64,000 bases of DNA from Psychrobacter aestuarii (GCF_904846035.1 NZ_CAJGYT010000001.1:2356001-2420000), one strand, 5' to 3'. Numbered from the stretch's first letter, positions 27,830-36,925 are shown. Numbers and translations are program-made. Notes: generated by a model from the letters alone, not told the origin.

Positions 27830-27988
27830 ATGGGTTTTGCCATATTATTGATAGCAACGATATTGGGTTCGATATATTTTAAATATTACACCGAAACAGG
27901 GCGCAAACAGCTGCTCAAAGGCTTTGAAGAATACGACTATAAAAAACCGCAAAAAACAGATATAGAAACCAAAGACGACGCGCTATGA
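27830..27988 (+). CDS. Small membrane protein, 52 residues
   Basis: The ATG at 27830 is 10 bases after AAGGTG. The product starts MGFAILLIATILGSIYF, a hydrophobic segment at residues 2-17. A charged tail rich in Lys/Glu/Asp (KQLLKGFEEYDYKKPQKT) ends at TGA 27988. The clean ribosome site, single N-terminal membrane segment and polar tail support a real gene. I do not recognise a family. It lies 87 bp after the kinase gene in the same direction and in the same AT-rich pocket, so it may share its transcript. Confidence 0.65.
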   Translation: MGFAILLIATILGSIYFKYYTETGRKQLLKGFEEYDYKKPQKTDIETKDDAL

Positions 27989-28007
27989 TGTAAAAGGCGG
28001 TGATTCT

Positions 28008-28026
28008 CTCCGTCCTTACACGGGAG
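28008..28026 (+). promoter_or_regulatory. Hairpin that could hide the ribosome-binding site of the 28035 gene
   Basis: CTCCGT (28008-28013) can pair with ACGGGAG (28020-28026, one bulged G). This encloses a six-base loop and places the GGGAG Shine-Dalgarno inside the stem. If formed, it would limit translation of the downstream secreted microprotein unless melted. The pairing is visible in sequence; the regulatory role is inference. Confidence 0.5.
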
Positions 28027-28034
28027 TGGCTCTG

Positions 28035-28214
28035 ATGAAATATTGGTCAGTACTGTTTGTCTCGGTGTTTATGATGACACCGATTATGGAAGCAAATGCG
28101 CAAAATAAGCCGTGTTCAGGCAAAATGGGCGGCATATCGCATTGTGAAGGCACAAAGTTCGTCTGTAAAAATGGCAAAATCAGTCAGTCAAAGCGCAATT
28201 GTAGTGGCTATTAA
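28035..28214 (+). CDS. Small secreted cysteine-containing protein, 59 residues
   Basis: The start is the ATG at 28035 (GGGAG 8 bases upstream), not the earlier in-frame GTG at 28026. A signal peptide (about residues 1-23, ending EANAQ) is followed by a compact mature part with four Cys: PCSGKMGGISHCEG, FVCKNG and KRNCSGY. The PCSGKxGGI-C-KFVCKxG-C pattern looks like a small periplasmic protein family seen in several proteobacteria, whose function I do not know. Four Cys can make two disulfides. The mature part is short and basic (pI likely high). It lies 46 bp after the 27830 gene and is followed by a terminator. Confidence 0.75.
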   Translation: MKYWSVLFVSVFMMTPIMEANAQNKPCSGKMGGISHCEGTKFVCKNGKISQSKRNCSGY

Positions 28215-28253
28215 CTCGGGTTTTGACCGTCTTTAAAGCAGGTGTTATTAATG

Positions 28254-28290
28254 AGAAAAAACAGCTCACGACTCGCGGGCTGTTTTTTTT
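28254..28290 (+). terminator. Terminator after the 28035 gene
   Basis: AAAAAACAGC pairs with GCTGTTTTTT around a loop holding CGACTCGCG, followed by a run of T. It closes the AT-rich pocket on the plus strand. Confidence 0.85.
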
Positions 28291-28333
28291 GTTTGAATGA
28301 AAACAATGGAATAAAAATAATAGATAGGGAGTT

Positions 28334-28362
28334 GCGAGCAATAAATGTCGCGAGCAATAAAT
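28334..28362. repeat. 13-bp direct repeat, 16-bp period
   Basis: GCGAGCAATAAAT occurs exactly at 28334-28346 and at 28350-28362, between the terminator and the tRNA genes. No coding or structural role is apparent. Confidence 0.6.
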
Positions 28363-28389
28363 AAAGAATAATGACAAAACCTACAGACA

Positions 28390-28415
28390 CAAAAAAACCT
28401 GCTCAAAGGCAGGTT
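28390..28415 (-). terminator. Terminator downstream of first tRNA-Leu copy
   Basis: Minus-strand AACCTGCC..GGCAGG-type stem (GCCTGC..GCAGGTT) followed by TTTTTTT, about 40 bases after the CCA end of the tRNA at 28454. Confidence 0.8.
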
Positions 28416-28453
28416 TTGTATGCGCTTAAGAAAAACTACCTTAAGCTAAATAA

Positions 28454-28538
28454 TGGTGGGGCTGGAGAGACTCGAACTCTCACACCTCGCGGCGCCAGAA
28501 CCTAAATCTGGTGCGTCTACCAATTCCGCCACAGCCCC
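28454..28538 (-). tRNA. tRNA-Leu, anticodon UAG (second in transcription order)
   Basis: 85 nt on the minus strand with CCA encoded. The acceptor stem is GGGGCTG/CAGCCCC with discriminator A. The anticodon loop is TTTAGGT with anticodon TAG on a CCAGA/TCTGG stem, and the T-arm is GAGTTCGAGTCTC. The long variable arm suits tRNA-Leu. It is identical over its whole length to the copy at 28642 and is followed by its own terminator. Confidence 0.97.
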
Positions 28539-28575
28539 GATTCTTTATTAGAGCATCAATCGGTGATGCTTTATA

Positions 28576-28602
28576 AAAAAACCTGCTAAAGAAAGCAGGC
28601 TT
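28576..28602 (-). terminator. Terminator between the two tRNA-Leu genes
   Basis: On the minus strand CCTGCT pairs with AGCAGG, followed by TTTTTTTATAA. It sits between the two tRNA copies. Confidence 0.75.
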
Positions 28603-28641
28603 AGTATGCAGTATGAGACAGTTAAATCACTATCCGAAAAT

Positions 28642-28726
28642 TGGTGGGGCTGGAGAGACTCGAACTCTCACACCTCGCGGCGCCAGAACCTAAATCTGGT
28701 GCGTCTACCAATTCCGCCACAGCCCC
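28642..28726 (-). tRNA. tRNA-Leu, anticodon UAG (first in transcription order)
   Basis: 85 nt on the minus strand with CCA encoded, discriminator A and anticodon TAG. It is the same sequence as the 28454 copy. A clear sigma70-type promoter lies about 90 bases upstream (28817-28844), and a terminator-like hairpin follows. The repeat period of the pair is 188 bp. The flanks between the copies have diverged apart from a shared terminator design. Confidence 0.97.
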
Positions 28727-28816
28727 AATTTTTCGTTACTCTATCATCAACTTTGTTTGATTGCAAACGCGGTGATGAAGATTAACTGATTCGGTAGTGC
28801 GTCTCAGTGGTTGGCT

Positions 28817-28844
28817 ATTATATAGAGTTTAATGGGTTTGGCAA
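28817..28844 (-). promoter_or_regulatory. Sigma70 promoter for the tRNA-Leu genes
   Basis: On the minus strand, a -35 of TTGCCA (28839-28844) and -10 of TATAAT (28817-28822) are separated by 16 bases. The predicted start (about 28810) lies some 84 bases before the first tRNA. Confidence 0.8.
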
Positions 28845-28942
28845 GCCCTTTTGCTGCATTTTTTATAAATTTTTTACTGTTTTTCAGCGATTTTTTATAA
28901 ATATTTGATTTTAATGGGCAATTTTTTGTACGCGTTGGCTGC

Positions 28943-30661
28943 TTATTTTGCCCCATCTGCCGCATTTGCCTCGAGCTGCTGCAATTTTCGGGTGAGGGTG
29001 TTGCGTCCCCAGCCGAGCAGCTTTGCCGCTTCGATTTTTTTGCCATCACTGTGTTCAAGCGCCGCATTGAGCAAGACTTTTTCAAAGGCAGGCGTGGCGG
29101 TTTGCAATATGTCGGTATCGCCCGCTTGTAAGGCGCGCTGTGCCCAAAGGCTGAGCGGCTGCTGCCAGTCGGTGCGGCTGTGCTGATGTTGCGCGGAGGC
29201 AGGGCTGGCTGTAGCGAGCGCTGTGGTTTGCGCGTTATGAGCGGGTGCGGCGTCCATTGGCTGACTGACGTCGTGCGCCCTTTGTCCGTCTTGGGTGGTT
29301 ATAGGCGGCGCGGCGTTTGCTTGCAGCTCAGGTGGCAAGTCTTCTGCCAAGATGGTGTCGCCTGTTGCCATCACGGTCAGCCACAGACAGACGTTTTCGA
29401 GCTGACGCACATTACCGCGCCAGTCAAAGCGCTGCATGGTGGCAAGGGCATCGGGATGCAGGTTTTTAACTTTGGTATTCATCTGCTTGCCAGCTTGCTG
29501 CAAAAAAAAGCGGCTAAGCGCGGGGATGTCCTCAGGACGCGCACGCAGCGGCGGTAAGGGCAGGCGGATGACGTTGAGACGGTAAAACAAATCTTCGCGG
29601 AACGTGCCTTTTTTGACCAGTTGCTCTAGGTTTTGGTGCGTGGCGGCGATGATGCGCACATCGACTTTGACAGGCAATCTGCCGCCAACGCGATAAAACT
29701 CGCCATTGGCAAGCACGCGCAGCAAGCGAGTCTGGGTGCTAAACGGCATGTCGCCAATTTCATCTAAAAACAGCGTGCCGCCATTGGCTTGCTCAAAGCG
29801 CCCTTGGCGCTGGGTGGTTGCACCTGTAAATGCGCCTTTTTCGTGCCCGAACAGTTCAGACTCTATCAAATCGTGCGGAATCGCCGCCATGTTCAGGGCA
29901 ATAAAGGGCGCGTCGCGGCGCGGGGAGTGCTGGTGTAGTGCGCTTGCGACCAGCTCTTTACCGGTACCCGACTCCCCTGTAATCAAGACAGTGATGGGCG
30001 AGTGCGCCAAGCGACCGATGGCTCGAAACACCGTTTGCATGGCTTGTGATTGCCCGATAATGCCAGCGGGCGGATGTGTCTCATCGGTAAAGGGCGCGTC
30101 CGCCGCATCGTCGGTATCGGTGATGAGTACAGGCGGTTTGGGCTTGGGCGGTGTGACAGGGGCAGGGCGCTCGGTGGGCTTGGCAGGCGCAGCGGCTGTG
30201 GGTGCGTCTACGTCTATGGGCTGGGTGCGCAGACGTTGGGCAATCGCCTTGTCCACCAGTGCCACCGCGTCATCCAAGTCAAAAGGCTTGGGCAAATAAT
30301 CAAACGCGCCCGTCTGGTAGCTGTTAATCGCTGAGGACAAATCTGAATGCGCGGTCATGATAATGACGGGCAGCTCAGGAAAATGCTCATGCACCCAATC
30401 ACTAAAAGACAGCCCATCCATCAGCGGCATACGGATATCGGTCAAAATCACATCGGGCAGTGCATCGTCCGTCGCATCGTTTGCCAAGATGTCATTGAGG
30501 CGCATCCACGCCGCCTGCGCTTGGGTAAAGCGAATGACCTCAAGCCCTGCATCCATAAAGGTATCTGCCAGTATCAGACGCAATGCGGCATCATCATCTA
30601 TCAGCCATAGGCAGGCAGGTGTGTCATCGGTGACGTCTGTCGTGGCAAAGCGGTCGGTCAT
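28943..30661 (-). CDS. ntrC: Nitrogen regulation response regulator NtrC
   Basis: 572 residues from ATG at 30661 (GAGGG about 9 bases before). Domains in order: receiver (DVILTDIRMPLMDG, phosphoacceptor Asp near 65), Pro/Ala-rich linker, sigma54 AAA+ ATPase (GESGTGKELVA Walker A, GAFTGA loop, TLFLDEIGDMP Walker B), an Ala/Gln-rich linker, and a Fis-type helix-turn-helix (EAAKLLGWGRNTLTRKL). It activates sigma54 promoters of nitrogen genes when phosphorylated by NtrB. It is longer than the 469-residue E. coli NtrC because of the two linkers. It lies 45 bp after ntrB. Confidence 0.95.
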   Translation of the reverse strand: MTDRFATTDVTDDTPACLWLIDDDAALRLILADTFMDAGLEVIRFTQAQAAWMRLNDILANDATDDALPDVILTDIRMPLMDGLSFSDWVHEHFPELPVIIMTAHSDLSSAINSYQTGAFDYLPKPFDLDDAVALVDKAIAQRLRTQPIDVDAPTAAAPAKPTERPAPVTPPKPKPPVLITDTDDAADAPFTDETHPPAGIIGQSQAMQTVFRAIGRLAHSPITVLITGESGTGKELVASALHQHSPRRDAPFIALNMAAIPHDLIESELFGHEKGAFTGATTQRQGRFEQANGGTLFLDEIGDMPFSTQTRLLRVLANGEFYRVGGRLPVKVDVRIIAATHQNLEQLVKKGTFREDLFYRLNVIRLPLPPLRARPEDIPALSRFFLQQAGKQMNTKVKNLHPDALATMQRFDWRGNVRQLENVCLWLTVMATGDTILAEDLPPELQANAAPPITTQDGQRAHDVSQPMDAAPAHNAQTTALATASPASAQHQHSRTDWQQPLSLWAQRALQAGDTDILQTATPAFEKVLLNAALEHSDGKKIEAAKLLGWGRNTLTRKLQQLEANAADGAK

Positions 30662-30706
30662 ACAAAACCCTCTTATGAGCAAAAAACCAAAAAACAAACA
30701 CGCCCA

Positions 30707-31942
30707 TCAGCGCGTCGATGAACTGTCTGGCTGCTTACTTGGCTGAATAAAGGGCAGATATACCATAAAACAGGTGCGCCCAGCCATAGAATCCACCTCA
30801 ATCATACCATGATGCCTGCTGATAATATCTTGCACAATCGACAATCCAAGTCCCGTGCCCTGCGCGCGACTGGTCACCATCGGAAAAAATATCTGCCCCA
30901 CCAGCTCAGGCGGAATGCCTGCCCCATTATCAATAACACTCACCTGCAGTACCTGCCGATGCTGCTGGTTGCCGATGGTGTGCTGAAACACCACCCGCGT
31001 CTGTACATTAAGGTGCATCTGATAACGACTTTTATCATCAAGGCGCGCTTGATATTCACTCATCGCCTCGCAGGCGTTGTTAATCAAGTTTAAAAACACC
31101 TGTATCAACTGGTCTTTATCGGCAATCAGCTCAGGCAATGACAGGTCATAATCACGATGCACCGTCACGCTAGGGTATTGCCCTGTACTCAAGGTTAAAA
31201 CATGCTCTAACGGCTCATGAATGTTTAAGGGTTGCCAATCAGGCAGCCTTGATGAGCCGAGCATTTGACCGATCAGCTGGGTGAGGCGGTCGGTTTCTGA
31301 AATGATGATGTCGGTGTAGCCCAGCAGCTTTTGTGGTAGCGGGCTGCTTTGGGTGTCGCCGCTTTGTGAGAACTTTTGGTACTGACGCGCCAGCAACTGC
31401 GCTGCGCCGCGAATGCCTGCCAGTGGATTTTTGACCTCGTGCGCCACAGCCCGCAGCATGTGCCGCGCCACATCGTATTGTTGCTGCTTTTGCTGCGCGC
31501 CTGCGATACGACTTTGGCGGTCTTTGCCCCACATCTCGATAATAAAGGCATCGCTGTCTTGGTGACGTACTGGCGTGACGCTATAGTCTATTGATACCAC
31601 GGTGGTGCTGTTGATTTCAATCACATGGTCATGGTCAATAAACGGCTGCTGGTACTGCGAGGCTTGAGCAAAGCGCTCGGCGAGCAGCTGCGCACTGTCA
31701 TTGGTCGGTACGATGAGCGCGCTTTTATCATAAGGCAGGCGCGCGGTTAATAGCGTTAAAATAGATTGCTGGAGCAGCCGCCCACGGCTGATGGCCAATA
31801 GCTGCTCGGCCTGCGTATTGATCCAAATGATTTTTAAGTGCGCATCTACCCACAACACCGCGGTAAATAAATGCTGGGCAACAAAGGCCAAATCGGGCAG
31901 CGAAACCTGATTGTGAGGGTGGGTGGCGCTCGTACTCATCAT
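30707..31942 (-). CDS. ntrB: Nitrogen regulation sensor histidine kinase NtrB
   Basis: 411 residues from the ATG ATG at 31942/31939 (AGGA 4-7 bases upstream). A PAS-like domain (about 15-140) is followed by the dimerisation/phosphoacceptor site LRAVAHEVKNPLAGIRGA. The ATPase boxes are NLINNACEAM (N), DNGAGIPPE (G1), FFPMVTSRAQGTGLGLSI (F/G2). No membrane segment, as usual for NtrB. It phosphorylates or dephosphorylates NtrC in response to PII. The ntrBC pair is not next to glnA in this window. Confidence 0.93.
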   Translation of the reverse strand: MMSTSATHPHNQVSLPDLAFVAQHLFTAVLWVDAHLKIIWINTQAEQLLAISRGRLLQQSILTLLTARLPYDKSALIVPTNDSAQLLAERFAQASQYQQPFIDHDHVIEINSTTVVSIDYSVTPVRHQDSDAFIIEMWGKDRQSRIAGAQQKQQQYDVARHMLRAVAHEVKNPLAGIRGAAQLLARQYQKFSQSGDTQSSPLPQKLLGYTDIIISETDRLTQLIGQMLGSSRLPDWQPLNIHEPLEHVLTLSTGQYPSVTVHRDYDLSLPELIADKDQLIQVFLNLINNACEAMSEYQARLDDKSRYQMHLNVQTRVVFQHTIGNQQHRQVLQVSVIDNGAGIPPELVGQIFFPMVTSRAQGTGLGLSIVQDIISRHHGMIEVDSMAGRTCFMVYLPFIQPSKQPDSSSTR

Positions 31943-32085
31943 GTCGTCCTGTCTGTTTTGCGCAAAATCGTGATACCTACGACGATATTTAACCATAAAT
32001 CAATACACTAGCGCGGCAAAACTGGTGATTGATGCAAAAAAAACGTACAATGCGACCAGCCCATTTATCGTAAGCAAGGTCAGCC

Positions 32086-33636
32086 ATGACAAAGATTTCA
32101 AGTCAGTCTGTCACTCAGACAACCGCCAGCCCAACCACCCAAGCCAGTACCGATGCCGTACAGCAATACACACCAAGCAGCGCCCCAGCAAGTGCCGAGC
32201 CGTATCATCACAAAGCCAATCATAACCAAAACCGCAGCATCAGCGACAGTCATAACAGCAGCCAAGCCGCTCCTGTCAGTAGCGCAGGCGCAAAGATTGG
32301 TTTTGTCTCGCTCGGCTGCCCAAAGGCACTGGTCGATAGCGAGCGCATCATCACCGAGCTGAGCCGTGACGGCTATCAGGTCGCCAGTGACTATGACGGC
32401 GCAGACTTGGTCGTCGTCAATACCTGCGGTTTTATTGAGTCTGCCGTCCAAGAGTCGCTTGATGCCATTGGCGAAGCGATCAGCAAAAATGGCAAAGTCA
32501 TTGTCACAGGCTGCCTCGGTAAAGACGCGGACAAAATCCGCCAAATGCACCCATCTGTGCTTGCCGTAACAGGCGCGCATGCGTATGACGAAGTGATTAC
32601 CGCCGTCTCGCACCACGTGCCAAAGCCCGTACAAAACAGCAAAGACTACGACCCAAAGATTGACCTTATCAGTGATGCGGGCATCAAATTAACGCCCAAT
32701 CATTATGCTTATCTTAAAATCTCTGAGGGCTGTAACCACCGCTGCACCTTTTGTATCATCCCAAGCTTGCGCGGCGACCTCGTCTCACGTCCGATTGATG
32801 AGGTGATGACTGAAGCGGCGGCGCTAAAAAAAGCAGGTGTTAAAGAGCTGCTCATCATCTCGCAAGACACCTCTGCCTATGGTCTGGACTTAAAATACAA
32901 GACCAGCTTTTGGAACGGCATGCCGCTCAAATCCAAGTTTTATGACATGTGTCAAGCGCTGAACCAACTTGGCATCTGGGTGCGTCTGCATTACGTCTAT
33001 CCATACCCGCACGTAGACAAAGTGGTCGAGCTGATGAGTGAGCAAAAGCTGCTCCCATACTTGGACATCCCGTTCCAGCACGCGAGCAAAAGTGTGCTCA
33101 AAGCCATGAAACGCCCCGCGCACAGCGAAAACACCTTGGAGCGCATCAACGCATGGCGCGCTATTTGCCCAGACATCGCCATTCGCTCTACCTTTGTGGT
33201 TGGCTTTCCTGGTGAGACCGAAGAAGACTTTGAAATCCTGCTCAACTGGCTCAAAAAAGCGCGCCTTGACCGCGTGGGCTGCTTTACGTATTCAGAAGTC
33301 GAGGGTGCGGTGGCGAACGACTTGCCCAACCACGTGCCTGAAGACGTCAAGCAAGACCGTTACGAGCGCCTGATGGCGGTGCAGCAAGAAATCAGCGCAC
33401 AAAAGCTACAAGAGAAAATCGGCAAAACCATGACCGTGCTCGTTGATGAGATTGACGCAGAAGAAAACATCGCCATCTGCCGCAGCTATGCCGATGCGCC
33501 CGAGATTGACGGTCACGTCTACGTCGATGAGATTACCCCAGCGGTCAAGGTCGGTCAATTTTTGACCGTCACCATTGACGATGCCAGCGAGTATGACCTG
33601 TTCGCCAGTTATCAGCCAGTACAGGCTGGCAAGTGA
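32086..33636 (+). CDS. rimO: Ribosomal protein S12 methylthiotransferase RimO
   Basis: 516 residues; adds a methylthio group to Asp89 of ribosomal protein S12. The N-terminal MTTase domain binds a cluster through Cys in [21 protein letters not shown] and VTGCLGK. The radical-SAM motif is CNHRCTFC, and a C-terminal TRAM domain closes the protein. Residues 1-67 are an extra low-complexity, Ser/Gln/His/Asn-rich extension absent from the roughly 440-residue E. coli RimO. The start is supported by AAGG 6 bases before the ATG. It is divergent from ntrB. Confidence 0.95.
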   Translation: MTKISSQSVTQTTASPTTQASTDAVQQYTPSSAPASAEPYHHKANHNQNRSISDSHNSSQAAPVSSAGAKIGFVSLGCPKALVDSERIITELSRDGYQVASDYDGADLVVVNTCGFIESAVQESLDAIGEAISKNGKVIVTGCLGKDADKIRQMHPSVLAVTGAHAYDEVITAVSHHVPKPVQNSKDYDPKIDLISDAGIKLTPNHYAYLKISEGCNHRCTFCIIPSLRGDLVSRPIDEVMTEAAALKKAGVKELLIISQDTSAYGLDLKYKTSFWNGMPLKSKFYDMCQALNQLGIWVRLHYVYPYPHVDKVVELMSEQKLLPYLDIPFQHASKSVLKAMKRPAHSENTLERINAWRAICPDIAIRSTFVVGFPGETEEDFEILLNWLKKARLDRVGCFTYSEVEGAVANDLPNHVPEDVKQDRYERLMAVQQEISAQKLQEKIGKTMTVLVDEIDAEENIAICRSYADAPEIDGHVYVDEITPAVKVGQFLTVTIDDASEYDLFASYQPVQAGK

Positions 33637-33762
33637 GCGGGGAAAATTGCCCAAAAGCAAATGGTTTTTGCTACAATTAGCGCAATTTAGCCCATCGACA
33701 GGTGGGCGGTGTCGCTGAACGGTTTGATGTTTCATCATAGCTTAATAACAAAAGGTGCCTTT

Positions 33763-34488
33763 ATGTCAGATAAAAATCCCCGTTACTCTCGTATCTTGCT
33801 TAAACTCTCAGGCGAAGCCCTCGCTGGCGGCCGTGACATGGGCATTGACAGTGACGTACTTGATAAGATGAGCCTATCTATCGCGCATTTGCGCGGGCTT
33901 GGCGTACAAGTGGGTATCGTGGTTGGCGGCGGTAACTTGTACCGCGGCGCACAGCTACAAAAAGAAGGTCTGGTAGGGCGCGTCACAGGCGACCAAATGG
34001 GCATGCTCGCCACGGTCATGAATGGTCTTGCCATGCGTGATGCGCTTGAGCGCCGCAACATCAAAACCCGCCTCATGTCTGCGCTGCCCATCGGTGAAGT
34101 CACCGAAAGCTACAGCAGCCGTAACGCCATCCGCTACCTAAAAAACAACGAAGTGTGCATCTTTGTTGCGGGTACAGGCAACCCCTTTTTTACCACTGAC
34201 ACCGCAGCGTGTCTGCGCGGCATTGAAATCGAAGCGGGTATTATCCTAAAAGCGACCAAAGTTGACGGCGTCTATGACAAAGACCCAAGCCTACATGACG
34301 ATGCCAAAAAATACGATGGCTTGACCTTTGATGAAGTGCTTGAGCAAAAGCTTGGCGTGATGGACTTGACCGCCATTGCCTTGTGCCGTGAGCACAACGT
34401 CCCGCTACAAGTATTTGACATGACCAAGCCCAATGCGCTATTAAATGTGGTGATGGGTGACAATGAAGGCACGCACGTTTATCACTAA
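33763..34488 (+). CDS. pyrH: Uridylate kinase
   Basis: 241 residues from ATG at 33763 (AAGGTG before it). It phosphorylates UMP to UDP. Amino-acid-kinase fold motifs are [36 protein letters not shown] and [13 protein letters not shown]. It opens the pyrH-frr-uppS-cdsA-dxr-rseP-bamA-lpxD-fabZ-lpxA cluster. In the usual order rpsB and tsf come just before it; here the gene upstream is rimO. Confidence 0.97.
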   Translation: MSDKNPRYSRILLKLSGEALAGGRDMGIDSDVLDKMSLSIAHLRGLGVQVGIVVGGGNLYRGAQLQKEGLVGRVTGDQMGMLATVMNGLAMRDALERRNIKTRLMSALPIGEVTESYSSRNAIRYLKNNEVCIFVAGTGNPFFTTDTAACLRGIEIEAGIILKATKVDGVYDKDPSLHDDAKKYDGLTFDEVLEQKLGVMDLTAIALCREHNVPLQVFDMTKPNALLNVVMGDNEGTHVYH

Positions 34489-34566
34489 GCATCGATACGC
34501 CTTTTCTTCATCCCAATAAGTCGCAATAATAGCCTGTGGCTTTATCAAAAAAATAAGGACAAGATT

Positions 34567-35121
34567 ATGATTAAAGAGATTAAACAAGACGGCGAAGCCC
34601 GTATGCAAAAGACCATCGAAGCCCTTGAGAACGCATTTAGCAAAGTGCGTACGGGTCGTGCACATCCTGGTATGTTGTCTGGCGTCACTGTCAGCTACTA
34701 TGGTGCAGATACCCCACTCAACCAAGTGGCGAGCGTCAATGTCGAAGATTCACGCACCCTATTGGTACAGCCGTTTGACCGCAGCATGGTGCAAGCGGTA
34801 GACAAGGCCATTCGTGAGGCAGATTTGGGTCTAAACCCAATGACCGCTGACGTGATTCGCGTACCCATGCCGGCATTGACCGAAGAGACGCGCCGCGATA
34901 TGCAAAAATTGGCACGTGCTGAAGCCGAAAACAGCCGCGTATCAGTGCGTAATATCCGCCGCGATATGCTAAACGACGTGAAAGACTTGGCAAAAGAAAA
35001 AGAGATTTCAGAAGATGAAGAGCGCCGCGCAGGTGACGACATCCAAAAAATCACAGACAAGTTTATCGAAACCATTGATAAAAAACTTGAAAGCAAAGAA
35101 ACCGAGCTGATGGCGGTATAA
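34567..35121 (+). CDS. frr: Ribosome recycling factor
   Basis: 184 residues with the standard RRF form: [51 protein letters not shown] and [21 protein letters not shown]. It splits post-termination ribosomes with EF-G. An AAGGA site lies 8 bases before the start. It lies 78 bp after pyrH and 174 bp before uppS, with a small hairpin (GGTTGCCC..GGGCAAACC) just after the stop. Confidence 0.97.
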   Translation: MIKEIKQDGEARMQKTIEALENAFSKVRTGRAHPGMLSGVTVSYYGADTPLNQVASVNVEDSRTLLVQPFDRSMVQAVDKAIREADLGLNPMTADVIRVPMPALTEETRRDMQKLARAEAENSRVSVRNIRRDMLNDVKDLAKEKEISEDEERRAGDDIQKITDKFIETIDKKLESKETELMAV

Positions 35122-35295
35122 GGTTGCCCCAGTGGGCAAACCGATGCACGTTTGGGGTATATGCCGCGCATCCTATGTGAGGTTGCCGCGCCCCGAATGT
35201 GCATTTTGTATCAGCATGATTGTCTTGTCCGAGCAGATTAGCGCGCCTATGCGCTGCTCGTACCCATGTATCTTTTTTCTAAAGCAGTGTGTCCT

Positions 35296-36060
35296 ATGTC
35301 TACGTCTATTGCCGCAAGCAGCCGCGTGTTGCCTCAACATATCGCCATCATCATGGATGGCAACAACCGCTATGGCAAAGCCCAAGGTCTTGGAAAAGGC
35401 GAGGGGCACATTGAAGGCAAGCGCGCGTTAGACCCGATTGTGGAGCATTGCTTGGCATCAGGCATCAAGGTGTTGACAGTATTTGCGTTCTCTAGCGAAA
35501 ACTGGCAGCGCCCGCCGCACGAAGTGGCGCTGTTGATGCAGCTTCTATCCCTTACCATCAAAGAGCAGATGCCGCGTATGCAAAAATACCGCATTCGTCT
35601 GCGCTTTATCGGTGAGCGCAGTCAGCTCGATACCGCCTTGCAAGCACAAATGGCCGCTGCAGAAGCGGAGACGGCGGACTTTGAGGCGATGACTTTGGTG
35701 ATTGCCATCAGCTATGGCGGTCAGTGGGATATTGCCCGTGCCGCACAGACGCTTGCCGCGCAGGTACAGGCAGGCACGCTGGGTGCAGCAGACATCAGCG
35801 CTGAGCGCTTGGGTCAGCATGTACAGTTGGCGGATCAGCCTGCGGTCGATATGCTGATTCGTACTGGTGGTGAATACCGTATTTCTAATTTTCTGCTGTG
35901 GCAGTCGGCGTATGCAGAGCTGTTTTTTACCGATACGTTATGGCCTGAATTTACGCCAAAAGAGTTGGACGCCATGTTTGATGATTTTTCAAAGCGTCAG
36001 CGCCGTTTTGGTAAAACCAGTGAACAAATCGACGCTCAGCAGACCCCGCCACTGGCGTAA
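35296..36060 (+). CDS. uppS: Undecaprenyl diphosphate synthase
   Basis: 254 residues from the ATG at 35296. The frame extends to 35266 but neither start has a strong ribosome site. Cis-prenyltransferase motifs are HIAIIMDGNNRYGK (Asp21), FAFSSENWQRP, SYGGQWDIARAAQ and RTGGEYRISNFLLWQSAYAE. It makes C55-PP, the lipid carrier for peptidoglycan and O-antigen, from FPP and IPP. It is followed 52 bp later by cdsA. Confidence 0.96.
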   Translation: MSTSIAASSRVLPQHIAIIMDGNNRYGKAQGLGKGEGHIEGKRALDPIVEHCLASGIKVLTVFAFSSENWQRPPHEVALLMQLLSLTIKEQMPRMQKYRIRLRFIGERSQLDTALQAQMAAAEAETADFEAMTLVIAISYGGQWDIARAAQTLAAQVQAGTLGAADISAERLGQHVQLADQPAVDMLIRTGGEYRISNFLLWQSAYAELFFTDTLWPEFTPKELDAMFDDFSKRQRRFGKTSEQIDAQQTPPLA

Positions 36061-36112
36061 CGCTGTGTGGTTTTGCGCACGGACAGCAGCATAAACAAAA
36101 GGTTGAATCGCT

Positions 36113-36925
36113 ATGTGGCAACGGATAAAAACAGCCATTATCCTTATTATTATCGTTGGGATTGCGCTGTTTGCCAGTCAGTCTGCAGTATTGTTTGCGC
36201 CGCTACTTTTGGTCGGCGCAACCATTGGCGCGCATGAGTGGACCAAGCTGATGCCCAAATGGCGGATGCCCATGCGTTTTGTGCTCTTAGAATTGGTGAT
36301 TGCCATAGCCGCCATGTGGGCAGATATGCTGTGGGTCGGCTGGTGGGCAGCTTCGTTGGTCATTTGGCTGTTTGCCATGTCTTGGGTCAGTCGTTTCCCT
36401 GAACGTACCGAGCGCTGGTACGGCAAGCATTTGGCATCGGTTGGGGTGATTGTCTTAACTGCCGCCATCACCGCCATGTTCTATCTGTGGCAGCAGTCGC
36501 CATGGTGGCTGATGTATGTCTTTTTGTTGGTTTGGTGTGCGGACAGCGGCGCGTACTTTGTGGGTCGTAAGTTCGGTCGCCGCAAGATGGCGCCACGCGT
36601 CTCGCCCAATAAGAGTGTTGAAGGCTTGATTGGTGGCTTGGTGACGGGACTGCTGGTGGTGTGGTACATCAGTGTCGAAAAACTACAGCTCTCAGGCAGT
36701 GCGCTTGCCGCCTTTGTGGCGCTATCAGCGGTGACGATTTTGGCATCGGTGTTGGGCGATTTGTTTGAGTCGATGCTCAAGCGCCGTGCCGATATCAAAG
36801 ATTCAGGCACTATTTTGCCAGGACATGGTGGCATTCTCGATAGAATCGATTCTCTACTCTCCGCGACGCCAATTTTTGCACTTGGGTTTTGGGGCTTGTT
36901 ACAGATGGGCTGGCTGATTTCTTAA
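36113..36925 (+). CDS. cdsA: Phosphatidate cytidylyltransferase
   Basis: 270 residues with about eight membrane segments; makes CDP-diacylglycerol from phosphatidate and CTP in the inner membrane. The C-terminal signature is complete: SMLKRRADIKDSGTILPGH followed by GGILDRIDSL. A WCADSGAYFVGRKFG motif precedes it. It is the fourth gene in the cluster. Confidence 0.95.
   Translation: MWQRIKTAIILIIIVGIALFASQSAVLFAPLLLVGATIGAHEWTKLMPKWRMPMRFVLLELVIAIAAMWADMLWVGWWAASLVIWLFAMSWVSRFPERTERWYGKHLASVGVIVLTAAITAMFYLWQQSPWWLMYVFLLVWCADSGAYFVGRKFGRRKMAPRVSPNKSVEGLIGGLVTGLLVVWYISVEKLQLSGSALAAFVALSAVTILASVLGDLFESMLKRRADIKDSGTILPGHGGILDRIDSLLSATPIFALGFWGLLQMGWLIS

Noticed and set aside
28454-28726. tRNA-Leu as an active integration site
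   Set aside because: No integrase and no partial copy of the tRNA 3' end were seen nearby; the duplicate is a full gene.
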